In this document: piece by piece, positions 1 through 9,125 of the stretch | Layout of the letters: each line of letters opens with the position of its first letter | How positions within the stretch are numbered: the first letter of the stretch is position 1 | DNA from: UBA4427 sp045106235 | GTDB lineage: Bacteria; Myxococcota_A; UBA9160; UBA4427 | Direction of reading: 5' to 3' | Assembly: GCA_045106235.1 (NCBI GenBank) | Contig: JBGCEJ010000008.1 | Coordinates: 62,001-126,000 of the forward strand | DNA length: 64,000 bases | Notes under the pieces: generated by a model | What the model saw: the letters and a program-made list of their open reading frames with translations, nothing else | What the model was told of the DNA's origin: nothing | Database searches by the model: none | Program-made: the position numbers and the translations under genes

Positions 1-2
1 AG

Positions 3-3000
3 GAACTCGCGGAACGCGCGGGGGTGCCGGTCACGGACTGGAGTGGCGGCGCGATTCGCGACGAGCGCGATGCCATCGAGCATGCTGAACGCATCGGCTT
101 CCCGGTGGTCATCAAGGCGACCGCGGGCGGTGGCGGGCGCGGGATTCGGATGGTCGAAAAGCGAGACGAAATCGCCGACGCGTTTCGTTCCGCGGAGTCC
201 GAGGCGCTCTCCGCTTTCGGTAACGGCTCTCTCTTTATCGAAGCAATGGTGCAGGGCGGTCGGCATATTGAAGTCCAGGTCGCTGCGGATCAGCATGGTC
301 ATGCGCGCTCCTTCGGCTGCCGCGACTGCTCGGTCCAGCGCCGCCATCAAAAGGTGCTCGAAGAGGCGCCGCCGCCCGGCCTCTCGCAGGAGCTTCTCGC
401 ACGGCTTGAAGACTCTGCAGTTCAACTCGTTCAGCACGTCGGCTATTACGGCGTGGGGACCGTGGAATTCCTGCTGAAAGGCGAGGACTTTTTCTTTCTC
501 GAGGTGAACCCGCGCCTCCAGGTCGAGCATGGCATTACCGAGTTGATCGCGGGGGTGGATCTCGTCGAGATTCAGATCCGAATCGCGCGCGGGGAATCCA
601 TCGCCGACATTCCCGTCGAGCGGCGTGGCGTCGCGCTGGAAGCCCGAGTTTGTGCCGAAGATCCTGACGAAGGTTTCTTGCCCTCGCCCGGACGCATCGC
701 GCTGTTCGAGCCCGCCCTAGGTCCGCATACGCGGGTCGACTCGGGCGTGACGACGGCGACTGTGATCCCTTCCGACTTCGACTCGCTTATCGCCAAGGTC
801 ATTACCTACGGTGAGGAGCGCAAGGACGTCATCGGTCGACTTACGGCCGCGCTTCGGGACCTCGAGTTGGTGGTGGAAGGCGGCGCCACGAACAAGGGGT
901 ATCTCCTCGATATTCTGGCCAGCGAAGATTTTCAGGCGGGGGGCGTAGACACGCGCTGGCTCGATTTTTGGAGCGCGGATCGAGCGAGCATCGTCGATAG
1001 TCATCCCGAACTGGCCCGCGACGCACTCGTTGCGGCAGCGATCCTCTCTTACCAACGCAGTCGCGCGACCCTTCGCACAGGCGTCTTCGACGGCGAAATC
1101 AGCGGCGACCGCATGCCACCCTCGGAAGGTCTGCAAATTGATCTTTCCTTCGGCAGCGAAAGCTATCGCCTCAAGGTCTACGCCACCGGAAGCTGGAGAT
1201 ACCGAGTTCATCTCGAGGGCGAAGTGGTCGGGGCAACGATGCGAGAGGAAGGCGAGCATGCGGCGCGTCTGATCATCGATGATCGCGTACGACGGATTCA
1301 TTTCGACGCGAATGATCGCGGGCTTCGGCTCGAGATCGACGGCCATCCGCTGCGCTTTAGCTCCCAGACAGCGGGGCAGGTCCGTTCGAGTACCCCGGCG
1401 GTCGTCGTTGCGATTCAAGTCGCTGCGGGAGATGTTGTGGAAGCGGGGCAGCCGCTCGGCCTCCTCGAAGCGATGAAGATGGAAATTGGCTTCCAGGCGC
1501 CTGTGGGCGGGACCGTGAAAGAGGTCTTGGCGCAGAAGGGTCAGCAGGTTGCTGCGGGGGACGTGATCCTCGTCATCGAAGAATCAAGCGAAGAGGACAG
1601 CGAAAGCTCGGCGCGAACAAGGCTCGCTCTGCCCGCGCAGGTCGATCCCCTGGCGCTGCTCTTTCAACCGAACGAAGATCGATTGTTAGGCGATGCCGAC
1701 CTTTCGGCTGCGGATCACGCGGATCTGGGTGATCGGCGAGTTGCGATCGACGCCGCGAGAGAAGAAATTCGACGCGTGCTTCTTGGGTACGATGCCAATC
1801 CCGAACGGGCTGAAGCGCTGACCGCATTTCTTGAGGCGCCTCTGCCGGATGAGCTTTCGGAGAGCTTTACACGGGCGCTTGCGGAAATCCGCCATGAGGT
1901 TGAGACCTTTGCGGATGTTGAGCTTCTGACGATTCGCGCGCCAAGCGCCTCGATTTCGGGACAGTCGGGACCTTCCAATAATGCTCGTCTGGGCATGTAT
2001 ATCCGGCGCATCGAAGCTGAGGGTGCTGGGATCGACGAGGACTATCTTGAGCTCGTGCGGGCGGCGCTCTCGCATTACGGCGTAAGTGACCTTCAGCCCT
2101 CGGATGCGCTGCGGCGCGCGCTGCTTCGAATTTTGGCTTGTCAGCCGGGGCGGAGTCTGCGCCTCTCGCTCGTGTTAGGCGTCTTGCGGCGCATTACTCG
2201 CCTGGCCCAGAGCGGCATTTTTATGGGCGATGATGCGCGGCTCGCGCGGGCTCTGAACCGAATCGCCCGGATGCGTCCGCAGGTAACCGATACGATCGCG
2301 GACGCCGCGCTCGAAGCCTCCTACGTGATTTTCCAACAGCCCGGAATCGAGGAGCGCGCGAAGCGTTCTTCGAGCACCGTCGAAGAATGGCTGACCGCAG
2401 CAGAGATGGATGTGATTGCGCCGCCGGCCGAGGTTCTGCTCGAGGTGGCTTCGTCGCCGCGGATGGTTTTCGAACGCGTCGGAAAATGGATTGGCGGGGA
2501 AGATTCGAACCGCCGTGCCATTGCCCTCGCTGCTCATGTGCAGCGCCGCTACGCGCCGAGTACGCCTGAGGCCTACCGGGCCGTGCGCGTAGACGGTGAA
2601 CCCATCCACTGCGTTGAGTATCAGGGAAAGGGCGTGGTCCTGGCCGCAACGGGAGAGGCCTCGGAACTCGCGGTTTGGATGGACCGGCTGATGCGGGGCG
2701 CAGCATCGCTCCGCGAGCGCGATCCGGCGACGCCGGTGACGGCGCTCGAGTTTTTGATTCCAGCCAAGAGTGAATCTGAGCGGGCGGCGGGTCTCGACTG
2801 GGATGAGACTTTGGGCGAGATCGAGACGCTCTATCAGGATGTCGATTTCGATTGGCGGATGACCGTCGGGCTTCTGACGGCAGACGGGGAAGGCGATGTC
2901 TATCGCACCCTCGTTCGCCGCGATGGTCGGATCGAGCGCGCCTACGAACATCACGATTTGCATCCGGAAACGGCGCAGCGCATCGCGCTCGATCGATACG

Positions 3001-5225
3001 CTGCCTTCGACCTCGAGCGTCTTCAGGCGGAAGAGGGGATCTACGCTTTCCGCGGCCGCGCACGCAACGCGCCGGGGGATGAGCGGATCTTCGTGTTGGC
3101 GGATGCGCGTGACCGGTCTCCTGAACCGGGACGCGAGCTCTATCATCATCTCGGAACCTTCGAGCGCGTCTTCAACCGTGCGGCTCGTCGGCTCAGGACG
3201 ATCCTACAGACGACGGATCCACGCAGGCGTCTGCAATGGAATCGCATCGCGATCTTCGTTGCGCCGCCAATTTTCGTTGATGCGGATGTTGCGAACGATG
3301 TGGCGCGAAGGCTGGCGCCTGCGACGCGGCATCTGGGTCTCGAAAAAGTCATCGTGAAGCTGAACCGGCTCGATCGGGAAAATTCCGACCAACCGCCTGA
3401 GGCGAGCGAACTCGTGATTCTCGATACCGGCGAGCAGTTGGAGACGACCTGGCGTCGGCCGCATCTTGCGCCTCTGGCTCCGGCCGAGGAATACGAGCGA
3501 AAGGTCGTCGCGGCCCGTCGACGTCGACTCATCTACCCCTACGAAATCGTCAAAATGCTGACGGGCGAAACCTCGGAAGGGGAGCGAACCGAAGGTTCCT
3601 TCGAAGAGTTTGATCTCGATCCGGCGAGCAAGACGCCCCTTGCGATGAGCGTCGCCTCGCGGTCTCCGGGACAGAACACGTCTGCGGTCGTATTTGGCCT
3701 GATTCGTACGCCGACGGAAAAGGTGCCGGAAGGCATGCTTCGTGTCCTCGTGCTCTCCGATCCGACGATGGGGATGGGCGCGCTGTCCGGACCGGAATGC
3801 GACCGCTTGGTCGCGGCCTTTGATCTTGCAGAGAAGGAAGGCGTTCCCCTCGAGTGGGTGCCGGTTTCTTCGGGCGCCAAGATCGCGATGGATAGTGGGA
3901 CCGAGAATCTCGATGCGACGGCGCGCGTCGTGCGGCGCATCGTGAACTTCACACAAGACGGCGGCGTTGTGCATGTGATCGTTCAGGGTGTGAATGTCGG
4001 AGCGCAGAGTTACTTCGATGCGCTGGCGACGATGCTCATGCATACGCGTGGCGTCTTGATCATGACGCAGAATGCGTCGATGGTGTTGACCGGCCGTGCT
4101 GCACTTGAGGCTTCGGGGGCGGTCTCCGCAGAAGACGAAGTCGCGATTGGCGGGTTCGAGCGGATCATGGGCCCGAATGGCGAGGCCCAGTACTACGCAC
4201 GCAATCTGGTCGATGCCTACCGCATTCTTTATGAGCACTACCGGTATTCCTATGTCGTTCCGGGCGAGTCCGGGCCGCGTTCCTTTTCGACAAGCGATCC
4301 GCGTACGCGATCGATTGGCGAGATGGAGATTGGCGACACCGATGCGGATGGACTGAAGACGGTCGGGGAGCTCTTCGACGACGAGACGAATCCCGGCCGC
4401 AAGCGTCCCTTTGCGATGCGCTCCGTAATGAACGCGTTAGTCGATCAGGATGGAGGGTATCTGGAGCGCTGGAACGCGTGGGTTGGAGCCGAGACGGCGA
4501 TTGTTTGGGACACCCACGTGGGTGGCGTACCGATCTCGCTCATCGGAATTGAAAGCCGCAATGTTCCGCGCGATGGCTACCACCCGTCGGATGGCCCCGA
4601 GTCGTGGAACGGCGGTACGCTCTTCCCGCAATCCTCAAAGAAGGTGGCGAGAGCCATCAATTCCGCGAGTGGGAATCGACCTGTGGTTGTCCTGGCGAAC
4701 CTGTCGGGCTTTGACGGCTCGCCGGAATCTCTGCGGAAGATCCAGCTCGAGAACGGAGCGGAGATCGCGCGGGCGGTCGTGAACTTCGATGGACCCATCT
4801 ACTTCGCGGTGGTCTCTCGCTATCACGGAGGCGCCTACGTCGTCTTCTCGCAGGAACTCAACGATCAGATGAAGGCGGTCGCTCTGTCGGGGTCCTACGC
4901 ATCTGTCATCGGCGGCGGTCCGGCCGCGGCGGTGGTCTTCAGCCGAGAGGTTCGTGCCCAAGCCCTCGACGATCCACGGGTGAAGGACAAGACGGAACTT
5001 GCAAGGCGGCATCCGACCGAGGAGCACCGCGCGGAACTCGAGGACGTCTTGCGGGAAGTCACCCTCGAAAAGCAGGCTTCGATGGCCGCAGAGTTTGATT
5101 CGGTGCATAACGTCGATCGTGCGCGCGAGGTCGGCTCGCTTTCTGAGATTCTCGACCCGGCTGATCTGCGAGCGGCCGTCATCGGCTCGATCGAAGCATC
5201 CGGAAACGACAAAACCGGCGGCTGA
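3..5225 (+). CDS. Single-chain biotin-dependent acyl-CoA carboxylase (acetyl-CoA carboxylase type), 5' partial
   Basis: All parts of a biotin-dependent carboxylase lie on one chain, so it probably makes malonyl-CoA (or methylmalonyl-CoA) in the cytoplasm. The order is a biotin carboxylase/ATP-grasp domain (glycine-rich loop GGGGRGIRM near residue 43, EVNPRLQVEHGITE near 180), a biotinyl carrier domain with EAMKME (biotin-lysine codon at 1476), a poorly recognisable central region of about 650 residues, and a carboxyltransferase domain over roughly the last 530 residues. This BC-carrier-centre-CT order is that of eukaryotic acetyl-CoA carboxylase; most bacteria split it into AccABCD. The frame is open to the left edge, so the N-terminus is missing (a GTG at 24 is internal). 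The acyltransferase gene starts one base after the stop, which fits a lipid operon. The preferred acyl-CoA cannot be read from sequence alone. Confidence 0.9.
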   Translation, partial: ELAERAGVPVTDWSGGAIRDERDAIEHAERIGFPVVIKATAGGGGRGIRMVEKRDEIADAFRSAESEALSAFGNGSLFIEAMVQGGRHIEVQVAADQHGHARSFGCRDCSVQRRHQKVLEEAPPPGLSQELLARLEDSAVQLVQHVGYYGVGTVEFLLKGEDFFFLEVNPRLQVEHGITELIAGVDLVEIQIRIARGESIADIPVERRGVALEARVCAEDPDEGFLPSPGRIALFEPALGPHTRVDSGVTTATVIPSDFDSLIAKVITYGEERKDVIGRLTAALRDLELVVEGGATNKGYLLDILASEDFQAGGVDTRWLDFWSADRASIVDSHPELARDALVAAAILSYQRSRATLRTGVFDGEISGDRMPPSEGLQIDLSFGSESYRLKVYATGSWRYRVHLEGEVVGATMREEGEHAARLIIDDRVRRIHFDANDRGLRLEIDGHPLRFSSQTAGQVRSSTPAVVVAIQVAAGDVVEAGQPLGLLEAMKMEIGFQAPVGGTVKEVLAQKGQQVAAGDVILVIEESSEEDSESSARTRLALPAQVDPLALLFQPNEDRLLGDADLSAADHADLGDRRVAIDAAREEIRRVLLGYDANPERAEALTAFLEAPLPDELSESFTRALAEIRHEVETFADVELLTIRAPSASISGQSGPSNNARLGMYIRRIEAEGAGIDEDYLELVRAALSHYGVSDLQPSDALRRALLRILACQPGRSLRLSLVLGVLRRITRLAQSGIFMGDDARLARALNRIARMRPQVTDTIADAALEASYVIFQQPGIEERAKRSSSTVEEWLTAAEMDVIAPPAEVLLEVASSPRMVFERVGKWIGGEDSNRRAIALAAHVQRRYAPSTPEAYRAVRVDGEPIHCVEYQGKGVVLAATGEASELAVWMDRLMRGAASLRERDPATPVTALEFLIPAKSESERAAGLDWDETLGEIETLYQDVDFDWRMTVGLLTADGEGDVYRTLVRRDGRIERAYEHHDLHPETAQRIALDRYAAFDLERLQAEEGIYAFRGRARNAPGDERIFVLADARDRSPEPGRELYHHLGTFERVFNRAARRLRTILQTTDPRRRLQWNRIAIFVAPPIFVDADVANDVARRLAPATRHLGLEKVIVKLNRLDRENSDQPPEASELVILDTGEQLETTWRRPHLAPLAPAEEYERKVVAARRRRLIYPYEIVKMLTGETSEGERTEGSFEEFDLDPASKTPLAMSVASRSPGQNTSAVVFGLIRTPTEKVPEGMLRVLVLSDPTMGMGALSGPECDRLVAAFDLAEKEGVPLEWVPVSSGAKIAMDSGTENLDATARVVRRIVNFTQDGGVVHVIVQGVNVGAQSYFDALATMLMHTRGVLIMTQNASMVLTGRAALEASGAVSAEDEVAIGGFERIMGPNGEAQYYARNLVDAYRILYEHYRYSYVVPGESGPRSFSTSDPRTRSIGEMEIGDTDADGLKTVGELFDDETNPGRKRPFAMRSVMNALVDQDGGYLERWNAWVGAETAIVWDTHVGGVPISLIGIESRNVPRDGYHPSDGPESWNGGTLFPQSSKKVARAINSASGNRPVVVLANLSGFDGSPESLRKIQLENGAEIARAVVNFDGPIYFAVVSRYHGGAYVVFSQELNDQMKAVALSGSYASVIGGGPAAAVVFSREVRAQALDDPRVKDKTELARRHPTEEHRAELEDVLREVTLEKQASMAAEFDSVHNVDRAREVGSLSEILDPADLRAAVIGSIEASGNDKTGG

Positions 5226-5226
5226 G

Positions 5227-6258
5227 ATGTCCGGCCACGCGAGTGAGTCCGAAGCGAAGCCGACCGCTCCTGAGCCGTCGGATTCGCCACGGTCGTTCCG
5301 CGCTCGTTTGCTCGCGGCGAGCATCAACGGGCTGACCGGGATCTTCGCTCGCTTGCCGCTTGGGGTTAGTTCCGCACTTGCTCGAGCCTTCGGTCGTCTC
5401 TGGGTGGGTATCGGGGGGCCGCGGAGCCGCCGCGTGCGCGATCAGCTGGGGAAGGCGTTCCCGGAAAATTCCAGGGAGCAGGTCACCGCCTGGACGCGCG
5501 GGGTCTTCGAGCACCTTTCCATGGGGCTGGTCGAACTCCTCGTGCTTCGCGGCGGCCGTGCCAGCCAATTGCTGGACCGCGTCGAGGTGATCGGGCTCGA
5601 GCATCTGAGCGCAGCGGAGGCCCAGTCTGAAAAGGGCGGGGTGCTCGTGGTGACGGGGCATGTTGGAAACTGGGAGCTCGCCTGCGCGAAAGTGGCAGCG
5701 CTCGGCATTCCAGTGTCAGTCGTCTTCCGCGGGCTCCGTGAGCCTGTTCTGGATGAGATCCTGCTTGACCTGCGGAACAGCGCGTCCCGCGTGGCCAAAG
5801 AAGCCTCTGACTGCAAAGCACGGCGCGGCGACGCCGAGCCGGGTTCGGTTGGCACCTCTCCCGCCGAAGTTCAGCAGATTCGAATGGGGCATGCGGGTTT
5901 GCCCGTCGTCCGCGCGCTGGAAGCAGGACGCAAGGTGATCACGCTGCTCGACCAAGACGCCAAGCGAGAAGAGGGCGTCTTCGTGCCCTTTTTTGGTCGC
6001 CTCGCCAGCACGCGATCCGGTCCAATCGAGCTCGCGATGGCGAGGAACGTGCCGATCGTTCCCGCCTTTATTCATCGGCTCGGGGATGGCCAGCGGCATC
6101 GGATCGAAATCGGTCCGGCGCTGCGTCTGGAAGACGATGTTCTGGCGAATACGCAGCAGGTCACAGAGGCGATCGAGGCTGCGATTCGCGCCCGCCCCAG
6201 TCAGTGGATCTGGACGCATCGACGCTGGCGGACACAGCCCGACCCGTCCAACCCATGA
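5227..6258 (+). CDS. LpxL/HtrB-family lysophospholipid or lipid A acyltransferase
   Basis: This is a 343-residue member of the LpxL/LpxM/HtrB acyltransferase family, which adds a secondary acyl chain to lipid A or a related lipid at the inner membrane. The catalytic HX4E motif is GHVGNWE at residues 144-150, and the family's later segment LLDQDAKREEGVFVPFFG is present. A hydrophobic stretch near residues 29-62 could anchor it. About 30 polar residues (CKARRGDAEPGS region) are inserted between the acceptor-site segments. The ATG at 5227 follows the carboxylase stop by one base; in-frame starts further upstream lie inside the carboxylase gene and were rejected. Coupling to a malonyl-CoA enzyme suits a lipid role. 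The acceptor lipid is not known. Confidence 0.85.
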   Translation: MSGHASESEAKPTAPEPSDSPRSFRARLLAASINGLTGIFARLPLGVSSALARAFGRLWVGIGGPRSRRVRDQLGKAFPENSREQVTAWTRGVFEHLSMGLVELLVLRGGRASQLLDRVEVIGLEHLSAAEAQSEKGGVLVVTGHVGNWELACAKVAALGIPVSVVFRGLREPVLDEILLDLRNSASRVAKEASDCKARRGDAEPGSVGTSPAEVQQIRMGHAGLPVVRALEAGRKVITLLDQDAKREEGVFVPFFGRLASTRSGPIELAMARNVPIVPAFIHRLGDGQRHRIEIGPALRLEDDVLANTQQVTEAIEAAIRARPSQWIWTHRRWRTQPDPSNP

Positions 6259-6402
6259 CCAGGAGCCGTCGCTCGAGGTTTTCCTGTGGGGAAGTCGGAG
6301 GCCAGGTCGGCATGAATCTGTCGTGAATTCAGTGGGTTGCGACGCTCCCTGTGATACTTTTGAGGGTCTCGGGTTCGCCTTGTCCGTCATGATTGCGGAG
6401 CC

Positions 6403-6439
6403 GGGCGGGCCTGTGTGATGCTTTGGAGCGCGCCCGCCC
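6403..6439. other. Intergenic hairpin before cofG
   Basis: A perfect 8-bp inverted repeat, GGGCGGGC and GCCCGCCC, encloses 21 bases in the 238-bp gap between the acyltransferase gene and cofG. No U-tract follows, so it is not a clear intrinsic terminator. It may be a weak transcription or RNA-stability signal that separates the two units. Confidence 0.3.
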
Positions 6440-6496
6440 ACGCTGATCATTGACGGATCAGGTCGGATAACCCCCACCCGACCCTCGGAGTTTCTT

Positions 6497-7777
6497 TTGC
6501 CGAACGCGCGAAATCCAGAATCGGAACCGTCCCCTTTTTCTTCTTCTTCATCTGCTTCGCCCGCTCGCCCGGATGTGGCTGTGGTCGAGGCTTGGGTATC
6601 AGAGGTCGTCGATTCTTCTGGGTCCCTTTCGAGAGAGCAGGCTGAAATTCTCTCGGCGCACTTGGGCGACAAAGAGATCCGTGATGCGCTTTGTGCGGGT
6701 GCGCGTGCGATCAAGATTGCGGAGACGGGTGACCGAGTCACTGTGTCCCGAAATATCTTTATCCCCCTCACGAATCTCTGCCGCAACCGCTGCACCTACT
6801 GCACCTTTGCGAAGCAGCCTGATTCCGCAGAAGCCCATACCTACAGCATCGACGAAGTGGCCGAGGTCGTACGCGGCGGGGTGGCGACGGGATGTGTCGA
6901 AGCGCTGATGTGTCTCGGCGACAAGCCGGAAGTCGCGTATGGCAGCTACCGCGAGATGCTGACCGAGCGCGGTCTCACGAGCACGACGGACCTTCTTGTT
7001 CAGGCCTGTAAAGAAACCGTTGAGAAGGGCATGCTGCCGCATACGAATGCCGGCATTCTCACCAAAGAAGAAATGATTCGGCTTCGTCCTTACAACGCCT
7101 CGATGGGGCTCATGCTGGAAACGACGAGTCGTCGGCTGCGCGAGAAGGGCATGCCGCATTTCCACGCGCCCGACAAAGAGCCGGCGACGCGAATCAAGAT
7201 GCATGAAGAGGCCGGCGAGCTGAAGATTCCGTTCACCAGCGGGATGCTGCTTGGCATCGGCGAAAACAACGCGGAGCGGGTTGATACGTTGTGGGCGATT
7301 CGCGATCTGGCGCTTCGCTACGGCCATATTCAGGAAGCCATTATTCAGCCGTTCCATCCGAAGCCCGGTACGAAGATGCGTGCGGTCTCCCCGCTGGAGG
7401 ACGATCAGGTCGTCGGCTGGGTTGCCCTCGCGCGATTGATTTTGCCGCGAAGCGTGCATGTGCAGGCGCCGCCTAACCTGGGTGCCGATATGCTGCCGCG
7501 CTTGCTGAATGCGGGGGTTGACGATTGGGGCGGTGTTTCGCCGGTCACGGTGGATTTCATCAACCCCGAGGCTCCCTGGCCCGCGCTGCGCCAACTTCGT
7601 GCGGATACGGAAGCCGCTGGCTTCAAACTTTTCGAACGAGGACCGGTCTACCCCGACTGGATCCTTGAACGTCCCGAATTCTTTGACCCGCAAATGCGGG
7701 CACTGCTGCCTAAATACGCCAACGACGAGGGCTATGCGCAGCGGAAGAACAACCAGTCCGACGAGGAGGCCGCTTGA
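6497..7777 (+). CDS. cofG: 7,8-didemethyl-8-hydroxy-5-deazariboflavin (FO) synthase subunit 1, CofG
   Basis: This radical-SAM protein of 426 residues joins with CofH to make FO, the deazaflavin core of coenzyme F420, from tyrosine and a ribityl-pyrimidine. The cluster-binding CX3CX2C motif is CRNRCTYC at C95, C99 and C102, preceded by the family segment NIFIPLTNLC. LETTSRRLREKGMPHFHAPDK and the NLGADM region are also typical of CofG. The start is a TTG with GGAG six bases upstream; the first 30 residues are a Ser/Pro-rich extension. The cofH start follows one base after the stop, so the two are co-translated. The other F420 genes (cofC, cofD, cofE) are not in the window. Confidence 0.95.
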   Translation: MPNARNPESEPSPFSSSSSASPARPDVAVVEAWVSEVVDSSGSLSREQAEILSAHLGDKEIRDALCAGARAIKIAETGDRVTVSRNIFIPLTNLCRNRCTYCTFAKQPDSAEAHTYSIDEVAEVVRGGVATGCVEALMCLGDKPEVAYGSYREMLTERGLTSTTDLLVQACKETVEKGMLPHTNAGILTKEEMIRLRPYNASMGLMLETTSRRLREKGMPHFHAPDKEPATRIKMHEEAGELKIPFTSGMLLGIGENNAERVDTLWAIRDLALRYGHIQEAIIQPFHPKPGTKMRAVSPLEDDQVVGWVALARLILPRSVHVQAPPNLGADMLPRLLNAGVDDWGGVSPVTVDFINPEAPWPALRQLRADTEAAGFKLFERGPVYPDWILERPEFFDPQMRALLPKYANDEGYAQRKNNQSDEEAA

Positions 7778-7778
7778 C

Positions 7779-9050
7779 ATGTTTGATCAACTTACCGCCG
7801 CTGTTTCGAGTGACGTGCGCAGCCTGCTCGAGGGCGCGCTGGAAGGGAAGGAGCTGACCGCGAAGGATGCGGAGCGACTCCTTACGGTCCAGGGCCTCGA
7901 TTTCCATGCTTTGATTGCCGCGGCAGACCTTGCCCGGAAGCGCGATTGCGGCGACGACGTGACGTATGTGGTCTGCCGAAATATCAACTTCACGAACGTG
8001 TGTTATGTCGGATGTTCTTTTTGCGGCTTCGCTCGGCACAAAGACGACAAGGAAGAGTCCTTCGACCGAAGTCATGAAGAGATCCTTGAAAAATGCGCAA
8101 ATGCAGTCGCGCGGGGCGCGAGCGAGGTCTGCATTCAAGGAGGCATTCATCCCAACAAGAACCACGAGCATTACCGAGATATCTTGAAGGCGGTGAAGGC
8201 GGAGTATCCCGACCTCCATATCCATGCGTACTCGCCCGAAGAGATGGATTTCGCGCACAAGAAGAGCGGGATGGAGCTCTCAGCCTATTTGCAATGGCTC
8301 GTCGACGCTGGGCTCGGGACGATGCCCGGAACCGCGGCGGAAATTCTCGACGACGAAGTCCGGGATATCCTATCGCCTAACAAGCTGAAGACGGATCGCT
8401 GGGTCGAGATCATCAAGGCCGCTCATGGCATAGGCCTCCGCTCGACCTCGACGCTGATGTACGGGCATATCGAAAAGCCTCATCATATCGCCGGCCATCT
8501 GGACCTCCTGCGCGAAATCCAGAAAGAGACGGGCGGCTTTACAGAGTTCGTGCCTCTCGGCTTCATTCACGAACGGAACCTGCTCTATAACCTGCTCGGT
8601 TCTCGCCCCGGTCCTTCGATGGAAGAGGACCTCCGGATTATTGCTGTTTCACGCCTTTTCCTGCGGCCATGGATTACGAATATCCAGGTTTCATGGGTGA
8701 AGATGGGACATAAGCTCGGACAGATGGCACTGAGTGCCGGGGCAAACGATTTCGGTGGCACCTTGATGGAAGAGTCCATTAGTCGGGAATCCGGTGCCGA
8801 TCACGGCGAGAATACGCCGCCGGAAGAGTTCCGCCGACTCATCCGCGAACTCGGCCGCGTCCCCGTCGAGCGAACAACGCTCTACAAGACGATTCAACGC
8901 TTCGAAGATCCGGCACTCGATCCGCCCTCGCTCGAACCGGAAGCCGATGTCGAGCTTTCCGGACCGGCACGCTGGCGGAAGTCCCTCGATCAGGCTCGCG
9001 AAGAAGGTGGGCCAGCGGCGCCAAACGGAGCAGCGGCTCCAGCGGCCTAG
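7779..9050 (+). CDS. cofH: FO synthase subunit 2, CofH
   Basis: This second radical-SAM half of FO synthase (423 residues) makes the tyrosine-derived radical that condenses with the pyrimidine substrate. CX3CX2C is CYVGCSFC at C75, C79 and C82, followed by GFARHKDD; the AYSPEEMDF and GTAAEILDDEVR segments are characteristic of CofH. ATG 7779 lies one base after the cofG stop with GAGGAGG about ten bases upstream, which rules out the longer in-frame extension into cofG. The C-terminal 25 residues are an Ala/Pro-rich tail. The gene converges on dnaA, with only 75 bp between the stops. Together with cofG it is direct evidence for F420 synthesis. Confidence 0.95.
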   Translation: MFDQLTAAVSSDVRSLLEGALEGKELTAKDAERLLTVQGLDFHALIAAADLARKRDCGDDVTYVVCRNINFTNVCYVGCSFCGFARHKDDKEESFDRSHEEILEKCANAVARGASEVCIQGGIHPNKNHEHYRDILKAVKAEYPDLHIHAYSPEEMDFAHKKSGMELSAYLQWLVDAGLGTMPGTAAEILDDEVRDILSPNKLKTDRWVEIIKAAHGIGLRSTSTLMYGHIEKPHHIAGHLDLLREIQKETGGFTEFVPLGFIHERNLLYNLLGSRPGPSMEEDLRIIAVSRLFLRPWITNIQVSWVKMGHKLGQMALSAGANDFGGTLMEESISRESGADHGENTPPEEFRRLIRELGRVPVERTTLYKTIQRFEDPALDPPSLEPEADVELSGPARWRKSLDQAREEGGPAAPNGAAAPAA

Positions 9051-9125
9051 TAAAAAGCGTAAGGAAGGCCTAGATAAAGGCCGAGAGAAGGCCGAGTAGA
9101 CGCGTCTGGTTCGGCTTAGTGAAGC

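Noticed and set aside
3204..4238. Minus-strand frame of 344 codons inside the carboxylase gene
   Set aside because: It is a shadow of the GC-rich carboxylase frame and shows no motif of its own.
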